Of a stretch of 64,000 nt of DNA, positions 24,455 to 34,590 are shown one piece after another. Numbering within the stretch: position 1 is the stretch's first letter; every line of letters begins with the position of its first letter. The stretch covers positions 52,617 to 116,616 of the forward strand of contig KZ111148.1 of NCBI GenBank assembly GCA_002077045.2, written 5' to 3'. Origin of the DNA: Rachicladosporium sp. CCFEE 5018 (taxonomy: Eukaryota; Ascomycota; Dothideomycetes; Cladosporiales; Cladosporiaceae). Made by a program: the position numbers and the translations under genes. The notes beneath the pieces are model-generated. The model did not search any database. It had not been told where the DNA came from and saw only the letters and a program-made list of their open reading frames with translations.

Positions 24455-27400
24455 TCACCTCCCAAACGCACTCCCAACACTACTCGGCGTATACCTACTT
24501 AGCCTATCACTAACCCAACTCCCACCCCCACTCATCCAAGTCGGCGTCATCCTCGCCTTGAACCCCTTCCCGCCCTTCCAATCCGACATGCCACCAACCG
24601 AAGACTCCCCGCTGCGCGAACTCGAGCTCTTGGCGGTCTTCGCAATGCCGACCTTCGTTTTATTCTCAGCGATCATCTGGATGATGTTGATGACGCCGAA
24701 GGCACTGCTCCCCAGAGCTCTGAAGAGCGCCAAGCAAGCTACGGCCCAGAGGATGAATTTGAGGTAGAAGTTGTCGCCTACTCCTGTGGCGCCGTAGGCT
24801 TCGGACACGGCCATGGCGAGGACGGCGTTACAGGCAATCCAGACGATGACGACGTAGGTGCGGACGGACTTGTAGTAGTCCTCTTGCATCTGACTTTCGC
24901 TCACAGGCTTCGGCGGCACCTCGATGCGGTCGCGGAGATTTCGTAGCGCTTCGTCATACCCAGAGTCGATGTCCAGTTGCTCGGAAGGCATCTCCACTTC
25001 CACTACGCCAGTCTTCGACGTCTTACCCGCAACGCCCAAGTCCATGCGTTGTACGTTGTCGCCTTTCGTACCCCAGGAAATGTCGTGCGTATTGCAGAAA
25101 GCGTACACTTGCAACGTGCAGATATAGCTCGGCAAAAGGGCGAAGTACTGTGCGGAAGATGTGAACATATGCCAAGGATCGAGGTAGAGGAAGGACATGA
25201 TGAAGTACAATCCAACAGTCGAGAGCGTCGAAACGACCATGTTGGTGAAGAGATTGTTTCCAAGCGCAACGCCGTCTTTGGCCGCAAGCTGTCGGACCAC
25301 AATGAATATAGCTGCGAAAGTCGTGTAGCACATGATGATGGCGTAGGTGATCATACTGCCCATGTACAGCTTCTTACTACCCTGCGGCCGATTGCCCATG
25401 GACAGAATGAATTGCATGGCGATGAGCAGTACGAGAATGTAGCGAAAGAGCACGAAGACGTAGAGTCCGATGTTGTGGCCGAAGGGATCTATCTTGGGGT
25501 CCGAGAGAGAGCCCGCGACGAAGTAGAATGTCAGGTAGTAGTTGCCGAGCGAGAAGAAGCTGAAGAGCAGCTGCACGAATTGGTAGACAAATTCGATGTG
25601 CAGCAGGATCTTACGGCCGATGGTGTGGTCGGTTTTCCAGACCTGCTTAAAGTGGAGTAGAGAGTAAACGGCGGCGAAGAAGGCGCCGTTCAGCCAGCGG
25701 CGCCGTTGGGAGACGAATTCGGGGACTGAGTCGGGAACGTCGGTTTCTCCTGTGGCGCTCTTGACATACTTCAGCACCCATCGCTCGCTGCGCTTGGCTA
25801 CTAGCTCCCAGCAGAGAATGCGGTCTTCGGCGAGGTACATGTTGGCCGTGAAGACGTCTGCGCTCTGGCCGTGTAGTGTCTCGCCCTTGAAGTACTGGCT
25901 CAATGGCCCATGTCCGGTCTCGTCGTTCTGTAAGGCGTGGTACCGGTACGCACTTAGCGCACCAGGCAAGACCGTAATGTATCCGAAGACAGACTCCAGA
26001 GGCTTATCGAGAATGTTCGACATCTTGTACTCGAAGTTCTGGCTGGCCACGAGCGGGTTCAGCAGACCGAGCCAAGCCTTTCCCTTCATTGCCTTGATCT
26101 CTCCAGCAGCTCCAGCCACGCTCGAGTCTCGATCAAAAGCCTTCCAGAGATGATACAGCGAATCGTCGCCAGGCTTTGTGCCGACATCGAGCAAAACGCA
26201 CACATTCGGATTCAGGGCGCGACCAAAGGCGTTGAAGAACCAGCGATGGCTGTTCAATTTCTTCGCGTTCTTCTCCTTGAGACAGAAGATCATCTGGCAA
26301 GGCACGATTCCTTTCTCCGCGCCCTTGAACTTCAGGTCCGAGTCGAGGGAGACTTGCGTAGTGTACTCGTACACATGCGCAGAGACCTCCTTCTGATTGA
26401 CCAAGTTCTTCGCGATGCCGTCTTGATAGCAGCCCATGGCAGCCAGGGCGTCGAGGGTTCGAGGATGCACTGCGGCTCGCCCGTCGGAGATGATGCAGAC
26501 TACGATCTTCTGCCAGCCGTCCTTGCCCCATGTTCGGGACTTGGTGCGACTGCAGAAATGCGCGATGTTCCTCATCACGCCGTGCATGGTGCGAGTGAAG
26601 CCGATCTCGTCCTCGTTGTACATCGTGATGCAGATCAGCAGTTCCGTCTCTCGTGATGTGAAGCCGACATTCTGTCGCAGCTTGTAGCCGCGCTCCACGA
26701 AGTCATTGGGATCGCATGTCACGGCCGTGTATCGCATGTGCGTGAACTCAATGTCGTCTTTCCGTGGCAGGAAGGAGTAAAGTATGGTCGGGATCTTGCA
26801 TTCCAGGATCAACTCGCCGTTGATCAGCTTAACCTCTTTCTTCGCCATCTGCGCTTGTCGTGCACCGCGGCGCTCCTGCTTGCCATCAGGCGCCGGGCCG
26901 TAAAGCTCCTCGCCCTTCTCATCATAAAGATCCTCCGTGAACGTTGACTCCGACATGAAACTATCATGCTGACGCAGCTCTGGTCGCGAGAGATCGCTCT
27001 CTTCTGTGGGTAGTCCGAAGACATCATCGCCTTCGATCGGCACCTCTGTCAGATCACCATCCTGCTCGTCCTCTATCACCGACACTGGACGACCACCTGC
27101 GAACAGTGGCTGCGGTGGGAGCGGCCTCTTCGGCGATCCGCCATATTGCGACGAGGGTGTGCCAGGTCTTGGACTGCCGTTAATGTCCGCCGGCTCGAAC
27201 GCGACACTGCTCGGCGGTGGTCTCGACAAGTCGCTTGATACTCTCGATGGCGAATATGATCGTGATCTGGAATGCGATCCACTTGACGAAGGCTGATATC
27301 CCATGTAGCCAGGACCCTCAGAAGACGGCGGCCGGAACGATGGCGCACTGTCCATGATCGACGGCTGTCTCGAAGGTATTCTGCCGACGTCCATGCCAGC

Positions 27401-27889
27401 CGGAAGATATGATCGCGCAAGCGGGCTCGTACGGCCCGATTGCGGAGGGAGGTCTGGGACCTGGTTTGGGCCCTGGAATCGCACCCTCATGTTCGTCTTC
27501 CTCGGTATTGAGTGCGTCGTAGGCGGCGCAGAGATATCGCTCTCAACGTCGCGCAGCAGATCGCCCAAATCCCCTTCCGTTGTGACCTGGCTGATTGTGC
27601 TGCCACCGTCTGGTCGTGGCCCAACTCTTGCGCTTGAAGACAGGTCCGAGACAGTAGGCGAGCTCTGCGCTGGAGCCAAAGGTCTAGCAAATCGTTGCCT
27701 GGCGGCTTCGAAAGCGTTGTTCGCTCTACTGCGCGCCGATGGGCCAGGTGAAGGTCGCGTGGGAGATGTGTTGTGGTTGTCGTTCAGCAGGCGTATGGAC
27801 GCACCATCTGTACCACTGTTCGCATCATTGTCTCCCGGGTAGCCTGGCGGAGGCCCATAGCTGTCGGGCGAATGTGGTGCGGAAGCCAT
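24455..27889 (-). CDS. Chitin synthase, class I type
   Basis: A single exon of 1144 residues. About 350 N-terminal residues are disordered (Ser/Pro/Gly/Arg-rich). Then come the chitin synthase N-domain and the GT2 catalytic domain: CITMYNEDE, the acceptor-site EDRIL region, and QRRRW at 728-732 within EFVSQRRRWLNGAFFA. A C-terminal cluster of about seven membrane segments and a short basic tail follow. The wording around QRRRW and the LLHIEFVYQF stretch is that of class I rather than class III enzymes. It polymerises UDP-GlcNAc into chitin at the plasma membrane. Known class I proteins are about 900-1000 residues, so the N-terminal extension is longer than usual. Class assignment is from motif memory and needs a tree. 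Confidence 0.93.
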   Translation of the reverse strand: MASAPHSPDSYGPPPGYPGDNDANSGTDGASIRLLNDNHNTSPTRPSPGPSARSRANNAFEAARQRFARPLAPAQSSPTVSDLSSSARVGPRPDGGSTISQVTTEGDLGDLLRDVESDISAPPTTHSIPRKTNMRVRFQGPNQVPDLPPQSGRTSPLARSYLPAGMDVGRIPSRQPSIMDSAPSFRPPSSEGPGYMGYQPSSSGSHSRSRSYSPSRVSSDLSRPPPSSVAFEPADINGSPRPGTPSSQYGGSPKRPLPPQPLFAGGRPVSVIEDEQDGDLTEVPIEGDDVFGLPTEESDLSRPELRQHDSFMSESTFTEDLYDEKGEELYGPAPDGKQERRGARQAQMAKKEVKLINGELILECKIPTILYSFLPRKDDIEFTHMRYTAVTCDPNDFVERGYKLRQNVGFTSRETELLICITMYNEDEIGFTRTMHGVMRNIAHFCSRTKSRTWGKDGWQKIVVCIISDGRAAVHPRTLDALAAMGCYQDGIAKNLVNQKEVSAHVYEYTTQVSLDSDLKFKGAEKGIVPCQMIFCLKEKNAKKLNSHRWFFNAFGRALNPNVCVLLDVGTKPGDDSLYHLWKAFDRDSSVAGAAGEIKAMKGKAWLGLLNPLVASQNFEYKMSNILDKPLESVFGYITVLPGALSAYRYHALQNDETGHGPLSQYFKGETLHGQSADVFTANMYLAEDRILCWELVAKRSERWVLKYVKSATGETDVPDSVPEFVSQRRRWLNGAFFAAVYSLLHFKQVWKTDHTIGRKILLHIEFVYQFVQLLFSFFSLGNYYLTFYFVAGSLSDPKIDPFGHNIGLYVFVLFRYILVLLIAMQFILSMGNRPQGSKKLYMGSMITYAIIMCYTTFAAIFIVVRQLAAKDGVALGNNLFTNMVVSTLSTVGLYFIMSFLYLDPWHMFTSSAQYFALLPSYICTLQVYAFCNTHDISWGTKGDNVQRMDLGVAGKTSKTGVVEVEMPSEQLDIDSGYDEALRNLRDRIEVPPKPVSESQMQEDYYKSVRTYVVIVWIACNAVLAMAVSEAYGATGVGDNFYLKFILWAVACLALFRALGSSAFGVINIIQMIAENKTKVGIAKTAKSSSSRSGESSVGGMSDWKGGKGFKARMTPTWMSGGGSWVSDRLSRYTPSSVGSAFGR

Positions 27890-29098
27890 GTCGTCTCAAG
27901 ATAGTAATTTGAGGAATGTGACTGCGTTGCTGTCGATGCTCTGTTGCTTAGCGTAGTGCACCGCGCATAGTGTTGAGTGTTGGGTCGGATCAGCGTCAAG
28001 CGAATGTCGGAATGCCTGTGAGATCTTGTAAATGCTGAGGCCTGTCTTTGATTTGCAGATCAAATGCTCTCGTACTTTGAAGATGATACTATTTTGAACT
28101 CCGGTTGCCAGATACATTCGCATAGCAACGCCCCACAGGGCGGAGATCTGCAAGATCTGCCGAGCCGAAGCTCCCCGTCCTCCAGCGAACAGTGCACGGC
28201 CTATGAATATCTCTTGGCGACCGTTGGAGTGACCTACCGAAACTGAATCATGTACAAGCGCTATCGAACGTGCTGCTGAACAGCCCTACTTTCCGAGCAA
28301 CTCCGCCAAAATGAAGTCCATAACAATGCTTTGACCAATTTATCCCCCCCCACCGCCTGTTCTGTGTGCCTGCGGTGCTAGCCATGTCATTGCTGTCGTA
28401 TACTCAAATCTGAGTCTCGGTCGTATTCAATGCCATTGTAATCATAAAACTCGTTGTGGATGATGTGGTACCTTGGAAGCGTCTTTCTGGGAAGCTGTGC
28501 GCCTATCCACCGGCTTCTCCATGAACGCTGCCGCGTGACATGTCACGGAGAGACTAGGCTACTAGTGCCGCGATGCTTGCTCTGCGTCGTATCTGTCTGC
28601 GACGTGATTTGGCGTCTTCAACTTGCATCGCCATCATCCCGCCCTACAGCACCCTCCTCTACCGGCATGCAAGGCCGTACAGAGACTGGTGGCTGATTTA
28701 TCTTCTGTCGCTGTGCAGCATCGGGATTGTCCTGAGGTAGGCAGGGTCATGTCGATCCTGGCATGGAGCAGCAGCTCGATCAAGGTAGGCTCCCAAGCGA
28801 TGCCGTCTTTGATGCGTCCTACACCGCAAGGTTCACTGTGTAGTTCAGTCGTCCCAGCTACGTTGCTTTGTCGTATCTCTACTCGTCCAAGCTGTGCAGA
28901 GCCTTTTATGATGATCACTCTTACCGGAGTGTCAATCTGCGGAAATAGCGCCGATGAGAGAGCATACTGGATTGCGCTATCCCATGGATCTCGACAGTGC
29001 TTAGATAGACCGTCCTGTACCACAGTGCAAGCAACCGCCGCCGAGGCAACGAGCTTCTCCCACTAAGAAATTCAGACGTTTGGCGACGAGGAGGTACT
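27890..29098. other. Intergenic region upstream of chitin synthase
   Basis: About 1.2 kb lie between the chitin synthase start and the 3' end of the kinase-like gene, both on the minus strand, so it holds a long promoter and one terminator. A run of eight C is at 28344-28351. Several short minus-strand ATG frames sit just above the chitin synthase ATG and could be upstream ORFs, but none can be supported. Confidence 0.45.
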
Positions 29099-31744
29099 CT
29101 ACGACTGAACCTCGATCTCCTCGGATGCATTTGTACTCACACCGTTCTTGCCAGATCGAGGAGGTGAGTCGCTTTTGTTGAAGCTTGTAGCCTTGCTCAG
29201 ATGTGCAGTATCTCTGACATTGACACTTGCTCTAGGCGTGGAACTGGCTGTGTCTGGCCAAGATGCGCACGCGGAGGTGCCGACCTCGAATGTGGATCCG
29301 TCCGGCTCGTTTAAGTGCATGTCTTGGAGCATCTCTTCATCAAAGCCGGAGTCCTGATGCAGAGGTGGCCCATATAGACTCCTCTCATTCAAATCTCTGG
29401 TGGAGGTCGTGCAGCTGTCCGCGTTCTCAGCGTGCTCCTTATGCGCAACGGTGGCCGCCGAGATTGGAGTGACAGAGTCAACTCTAGCATCTGGCAGCTC
29501 CAGGATTCGACCCTCAGGGGTGCTTTGGTCATCGTCAATGGCAAGATACACCTTTCCACTTCTTCGGCTCGGACAGCCTGGCGACAGTGAGAGACTAGTC
29601 GCACTTGTTGCTGTCTCACCGCAACCGCAAGGTGAGCTGCGTCTTCGTCGACTAGAAATTGGGCTTCGTCCTCGACTGTGGCCAACGATCCAGCTACCTG
29701 AGCTCGCGAAGTGATAGCTGATATTTCCCGTTGGACTGGAGATCTCCAGAGGATCAACGTAGGTGACTTGATCTTCGGTATAGGATGCAGAGTCGACATA
29801 GCCACCGCGGGTGTGTCGATGCACTTCATCGAGCGTTACCGTGAGGTCAGGATCAATGTACTCTTTATCGGAACGATGCACGGTCGAGTTGCTGGAGTCA
29901 GAAGCCTTCAAGTCGTCGAGCGTAGTACCATGCCTTCCCGGGTCCGAGTTTCTCAGTGGATCAGCCATGTCGCGAGACGAACGTCCAGCTTCGTCAGGTA
30001 TCAGCAATAGAAGACGTACAGCACTCGCCCTCGCCTGCGGCCGCGTCTCGAGACACGTATCGACAATCTGGCAGTACCAGCCAGGTATATCACTACCCAA
30101 GGGTCGTAATGGTCGTGCTTTATCGGGAACATCGTTCTCTTCAGCCAGACCCCACAGAACCATACCAAGTTGGTACAGATCCGTCTTCACACTGATATGC
30201 ATACCGATGCGCTGACCGGAGTCAATGAGTCGACCCAACTCAGGCGGCTCCCAGCCAACAGGACACCCACGACGATTGATGTCAATGATGAGCGCGTTGT
30301 CGTGGTCGTCGATGACAATGTTCGAGAGAGTGAAGTCGCCCTGGATGAAGCCGGCTTCGTGAATATCGGAAAGTCCTGCGATGATCTGACTAGTCCACTT
30401 CTCACGGCGAGTCCACTCAAGCGTACCCGCGTAATCGTATATGATGTCAACGAGGGCTCCTCGTGATGCGTATGAAATGAGCAGGCCTCTGACTGAGGAG
30501 CCCAACTCATCCGTGACTAAGCCTTCCAGTTTGACGACGTGCTCGCTGTCACTGAGGGCATCAAGTGCATTGACCTCATACAGAAACTCATCAACGGTGT
30601 CCGGCCCTGCAATCTCCTTCTTGACGAGCAACTTGCCATGAGCATGTACCTTGTACACGAAGCCCGAGAGATGTGACTCGAAGTCAAGTTCACTCTCGCG
30701 GTAATGCGGACAGCTTACATGACCAAATAGTGATGTAGCCGGATACTGAATGATCTCATTCGCGTCTTCACTGACATGGACATGAAGTTGACCATCGTCC
30801 CGTGTCGTCTGTAGCTTGAGGTTGGTGACGGTGTCATAAAATGCTATGTCTTCCAGACTCTCGTGGATTGCCTCGAAGATGCGGAAGCTCTTGTCACGTT
30901 GATAGCGCATTGATGTCAAGTCCTCCTCAAGAGAGCCCTCAACAGGATCATTGTAATCGAGAGATATTGTGACCCGTCGCCATTTGATCGGAGACTCGGC
31001 GTAAGTGACGAAGTACTTCTCCCGCTTGCTCTTGTCTCGAAACGACATGCTCAGGTTAAGAATCCATGATCGATCAAATGCAGATCGAACGGCAGCTTGG
31101 GCGGCTTCTTCATTCGCTTCGTCGGTGATAGAATCATTGTCAAGCCAAGTGCCTCCATGAAACGCGTCGAAGTCTTGTTCACCAACATGATTGGGGAAAT
31201 TCCCTTGCTGTGAATGCTGCAGATGGTCCAATGACGGTAGTCGCTCACTACTGACGTGGTTCGAATGGCTGTGCTTACGTGCGTGAATAGCTGGAGCAGA
31301 TGCCGAGGGATTGGATGTCGGCGGTGGCGAGAGCCTCCGCTGGGCAATGCCAGTGCAACTTCGACGTGTCAGGCTGAGCGGCCGGCATGCAGAGGGGCCT
31401 CGTGTTGGTGGCGGCAGGCACAGTCTGTCAGACAATCGTGCTGCTGGTTCGGCCTCCGCCTTGGAGACAGTCAAATCGACAGCACCTGGCGTCGAGTCCT
31501 CCTCTGCCAATCCACCGTCAACGCTCTCGGCTTCCTCTACCACAGGGTCCTCGATCTCGAGCTCCTCTCTTTCGCGCCCAGTGTCGGTAACATCGTCATG
31601 TCTCCTCAGCTTACTCCTCAACGTATTCAGCAAACTCGCTCGCCTACCGAGATTCCCCTCTGGACTTCCTCCCGTTCCAGTAATCTCAATCCTGACATCG
31701 ACATCTTCCATCTCTGTCCCACTACCAAAGGGCAAATGCGGCAT
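29099..31744 (-). CDS. Fungal kinase-like protein with degenerate catalytic motifs
   Basis: A single exon of 881 residues; the first ATG is 31744, and the frame extends upstream only through a GTG. The first 220 residues are disordered. About 225-335 form a conserved module beginning SWILNLSMSFRDKSKREKYF. Residues 345-600 are a protein-kinase fold. The beta-3 Lys is present (LLVKKE, about 375). The catalytic loop reads FIQGDFTLSN (Asp 470, Asn 475) in place of HRD. The DFG position is DIN (488-490), running into RRGCPVGWEPPE, where the last residues stand for APE. The tail is disordered, Ser-rich. This arrangement is a recognisable Pezizomycotina family of unknown role. Retained Lys and Asp leave weak activity possible; loss of the DFG Gly and Phe argues for a pseudokinase or atypical kinase. 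Confidence 0.85.
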   Translation of the reverse strand: MPHLPFGSGTEMEDVDVRIEITGTGGSPEGNLGRRASLLNTLRSKLRRHDDVTDTGREREELEIEDPVVEEAESVDGGLAEEDSTPGAVDLTVSKAEAEPAARLSDRLCLPPPTRGPSACRPLSLTRRSCTGIAQRRLSPPPTSNPSASAPAIHARKHSHSNHVSSERLPSLDHLQHSQQGNFPNHVGEQDFDAFHGGTWLDNDSITDEANEEAAQAAVRSAFDRSWILNLSMSFRDKSKREKYFVTYAESPIKWRRVTISLDYNDPVEGSLEEDLTSMRYQRDKSFRIFEAIHESLEDIAFYDTVTNLKLQTTRDDGQLHVHVSEDANEIIQYPATSLFGHVSCPHYRESELDFESHLSGFVYKVHAHGKLLVKKEIAGPDTVDEFLYEVNALDALSDSEHVVKLEGLVTDELGSSVRGLLISYASRGALVDIIYDYAGTLEWTRREKWTSQIIAGLSDIHEAGFIQGDFTLSNIVIDDHDNALIIDINRRGCPVGWEPPELGRLIDSGQRIGMHISVKTDLYQLGMVLWGLAEENDVPDKARPLRPLGSDIPGWYCQIVDTCLETRPQARASAVRLLLLIPDEAGRSSRDMADPLRNSDPGRHGTTLDDLKASDSSNSTVHRSDKEYIDPDLTVTLDEVHRHTRGGYVDSASYTEDQVTYVDPLEISSPTGNISYHFASSGSWIVGHSRGRSPISSRRRRSSPCGCGETATSATSLSLSPGCPSRRSGKVYLAIDDDQSTPEGRILELPDARVDSVTPISAATVAHKEHAENADSCTTSTRDLNERSLYGPPLHQDSGFDEEMLQDMHLNEPDGSTFEVGTSACASWPDTASSTPRASVNVRDTAHLSKATSFNKSDSPPRSGKNGVSTNASEEIEVQS

Positions 31745-34590
31745 CTTTGGCCTGACCACTCACGGCTCAGACCGAAGTGGCAGTCCAGTAGTATTGTAAC
31801 CTTTCTCGCAAGCGAAGTTGTTATCGTCCTGAGGCAGTACGTAGCACGTTCGGCGGCCTTGTACTACCTTGGAAGCGGGGAGCCATGCGGTCGTGTCCGA
31901 ATGCATACAAAGGCTGGAAGATGCTGTGTCTCTTCAGTTGAGACGACAGATCGATTCTGAGGTCCCTAAGGCGTCTCCCAGCGATCGTAGGTGGGTACAT
32001 ATGCATCAAGTCATTTCGAGGTCTTGCAACTCATGTGTTGGTACCCGGGTTGGTTCAGATGGGTAAACGATGTTTGCCTTGTGCTATGTCGAGTACGGCG
32101 GAGTGGATGACTTCTTGAGCCTGCTGTGCTCGGGCACAAGCACCCCAAGGGGTTGGAAGCGGTGTGTAGTTGCGGAGCCTTGGAGGATGTTCGCGGTGTG
32201 AAGTGCTGTCAACGTAGCGAGCCAATCACAGCGTGTCTCACACAACGAAATCATAAGACCCACGATCTCTCATGGACAAGATCAGTGCCTCGAGATCATC
32301 AGAGGCAACTTGGAACGGCGGATGGTGTGATGTTGTGCGAGTATCATCAAGGTGCCAGCCGTGAGCACATGGGCATTACATACCTTCGCTTCTACTCCAC
32401 CGCCGTGCATACACTTTCCAGCCTCGTGTTGGATCTCACACTCGTACCAATCCTGCCCGTGCCTATCCAACATGCACTGTGCCGTCTACCCAACATCGTT
32501 GGTCGACGACGGCACAGCTACCCATCCTCCGCCCCATTCCCACGTCGACGATGAAGTCACTTATCAATCTGCGGTACTTACCCACGCCTAACCCGACCCA
32601 TTGGCCCCGGAAATCAGTTGCAAGCAAATCGCAGTAAGCCTCGGGCAGCAACACGCGGAACAGATCAATTAGACGGCGCCTCTCTGCAAACGCCTGCAAG
32701 AAGCAGCGAGCCGTAACTGATTGTACGACCAGTGCTGGAAAGCCACGACACCACTTTGCAAAGAGACCTGTAGGAACGGCAGCCGCAGTAGTGCTGCATG
32801 ATGCATGCAGTTCGCCTTGAGATTCGGGATTCGCTGACTCGTGGGACCATTCAAACAACGGGTACATGAGAGGTATACACCATTGAGCAACGTGTAGCTA
32901 ATTAATGATGCTTCTAGAGCTGGCATACCTACCAGGGAGCTGACCATCGTGATCCAACGCCTGTCGACAGGCCTCGAGGTAGGCTCAAACCAACCCACAT
33001 GTACGCACTAGACCCGGTGGAGCCGCTTTCTCGGCCAATGAGCCTTGTTATGCTCTGCTCATTCTGATGCTGGCGCAGTAGAAAATGCGCGTGGTGTACC
33101 ACCAGCAACCATCGGCCACAATGACGATGCCCATGCACTGTACTCACTGTCTCCAGACTCGCCGCTATGTTTTGAACAGGCGGTCTCGAAGGAGCTATCG
33201 CGGATCTCTGCTTCGATTGCATTGAACCTATATTCATGCAGGGCACATGAGGTTTTTGGCTACCGGTAAGCATGTATCGTATCTGCCACAGCACTTCTTC
33301 AGCATGTCGCGAACTTGCAGGCGGATGCACAGTGTTCAAAGTCTTCGTCTGGATGCTACGTCAGCACCGGTTTCCCAAATCCGCCGGAGCTGAATGCATT
33401 TCTGGCGTTGTCTCACCTTCCTTTCGAAGCCTCCTACCATGACCTCCAGCCATCGAGGCAGCTTCCCTGCCTGGAGGTGTTCTACAGCGAGCCTAGGTTC
33501 TGGGACATCTGCCGCTCGTCTGCCAGCACACACTCTGAAAGGAGATAGCCGACGATGCACTCGACAGCTGACAGTAAAGACTGTCAGAGAAGTGCCGACT
33601 TCCATGCAAGACATATCACTCAGTACGGTGGTCGTCAGCAAGTGCCTACCGTCGAGATCTATCAAATGCGCCGCCACACATGTGAGGGTCCTCACCAGCA
33701 AACTAGGATGCATGCTCCGCGATCCTCGCCTCTAAGACATCGCCACGACGCGGGAGATACCTCATCCCTCTCAGTCTGCGGAAGCACAGGCATTGGCAAA
33801 CGCACCATCTTCCCATGGAAGAGAGACAAATCGTACAAACCAGCTTCCCAGATCTGGCTTCACATCTGCGTAGGTTTCAGGTCTGAAATGGCTCCAGCCG
33901 TAAACCTGGAGCACCCACGGCAGAAAAGAATGCCTAGTTGACGGCATTCGGCCTAAGATCTCGAGGTAAGTCTTCTTGATGATATGGCAATCAATGAGAC
34001 CAACTAGTCTGATGGCGCATGAAACTCTCGCCAAAGCCAGGTAGTCTCACTCTTACAGTCGCGAGTACGTCCATAGCAGTGCAAGTGATACGACGCACCC
34101 AGGAAGAAAAGGGTTTAGAATTGCCTGCTTGCCGCATGATCCATTCTCCAAGGTTGCGCCGTCTCATGCCCACAGCAGTGACTGCAGTCATAGTAGCCCA
34201 AGGAGTCTTGAGACCTTTCCGAGATCGACGCCGGAGCAGCGCCTCCCAGCCGCAATATTCCTCTCCGAGATCGCATGATCTCATACTCGCAGTCATGAGC
34301 AGCATCATGGTAGCAACAGCGAGCTCAGAAAGATGGGGAGAGAAGGGAGATACTGGACCCGACATCGACTCATTTTTCTCTCCGTGACCACGTGACCTCA
34401 TACCCACAGTCGTGATTACCACGACATTAGCACAAGAAACCTGGAGAATCCCCCGAGAGAAAGGTCGCTAGACTGCATCTCCATCACATAACTCAGCTAC
34501 CTCATCGACGTCAACGCCACAACACCTTACGCCTCCCATCCCCCCAAGTCCCCAAGTCCCTTATCCCCGAACCCCAGCCCTTCATCCCCG
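31745..34590. other. Gene-poor 2.8-kb region
   Basis: No gene with domains or convincing introns was found between the kinase-like gene and BEM1. The region includes a 117-bp tandem repeat near 33980-34430, listed separately. Next to it an open minus frame (33771-34034) encodes an aromatic-rich stretch that I cannot place. The composition is not AT-rich, so there is no sign of RIP-degraded transposons. A decayed gene is the simplest reading. Confidence 0.45.
33980..34430. repeat. Degenerate tandem repeat, 117-bp period, about four units
   Basis: Four related segments recur at exactly 117-base spacing. Anchors at about 34043, 34160, 34277 and 34394 (+) share a core of the form TCTCAT-A/G-CCCACAGTC. 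Read on the minus strand, an open frame from 34422 to 33991 carries M-R-x-R-x-x-G-E type motifs at codons 8, 47, 86 and 125, each 39 codons apart. The plus strand is also open (34019-34387) with SPR-type repeats. The exact multiple of three and frames open on both strands suggest the repeat once coded for protein. The coding strand is undecided, and units have diverged strongly outside the core. Confidence 0.65.

Noticed and set aside
24977..25660. 227-residue plus-strand frame inside chitin synthase
   Set aside because: Antisense shadow of a highly conserved coding region.
33910..33950. Possible fifth unit of the 117-bp repeat
   Set aside because: Only a short CACCCACGGCAG resemblance about 117 bases from the last clear unit, and not in exact phase.
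33771..34034. Minus-strand frame with an aromatic-rich peptide next to the repeat
   Set aside because: No domain, no confident splice sites and no ATG context; kept only as a note in the gene-poor region entry.
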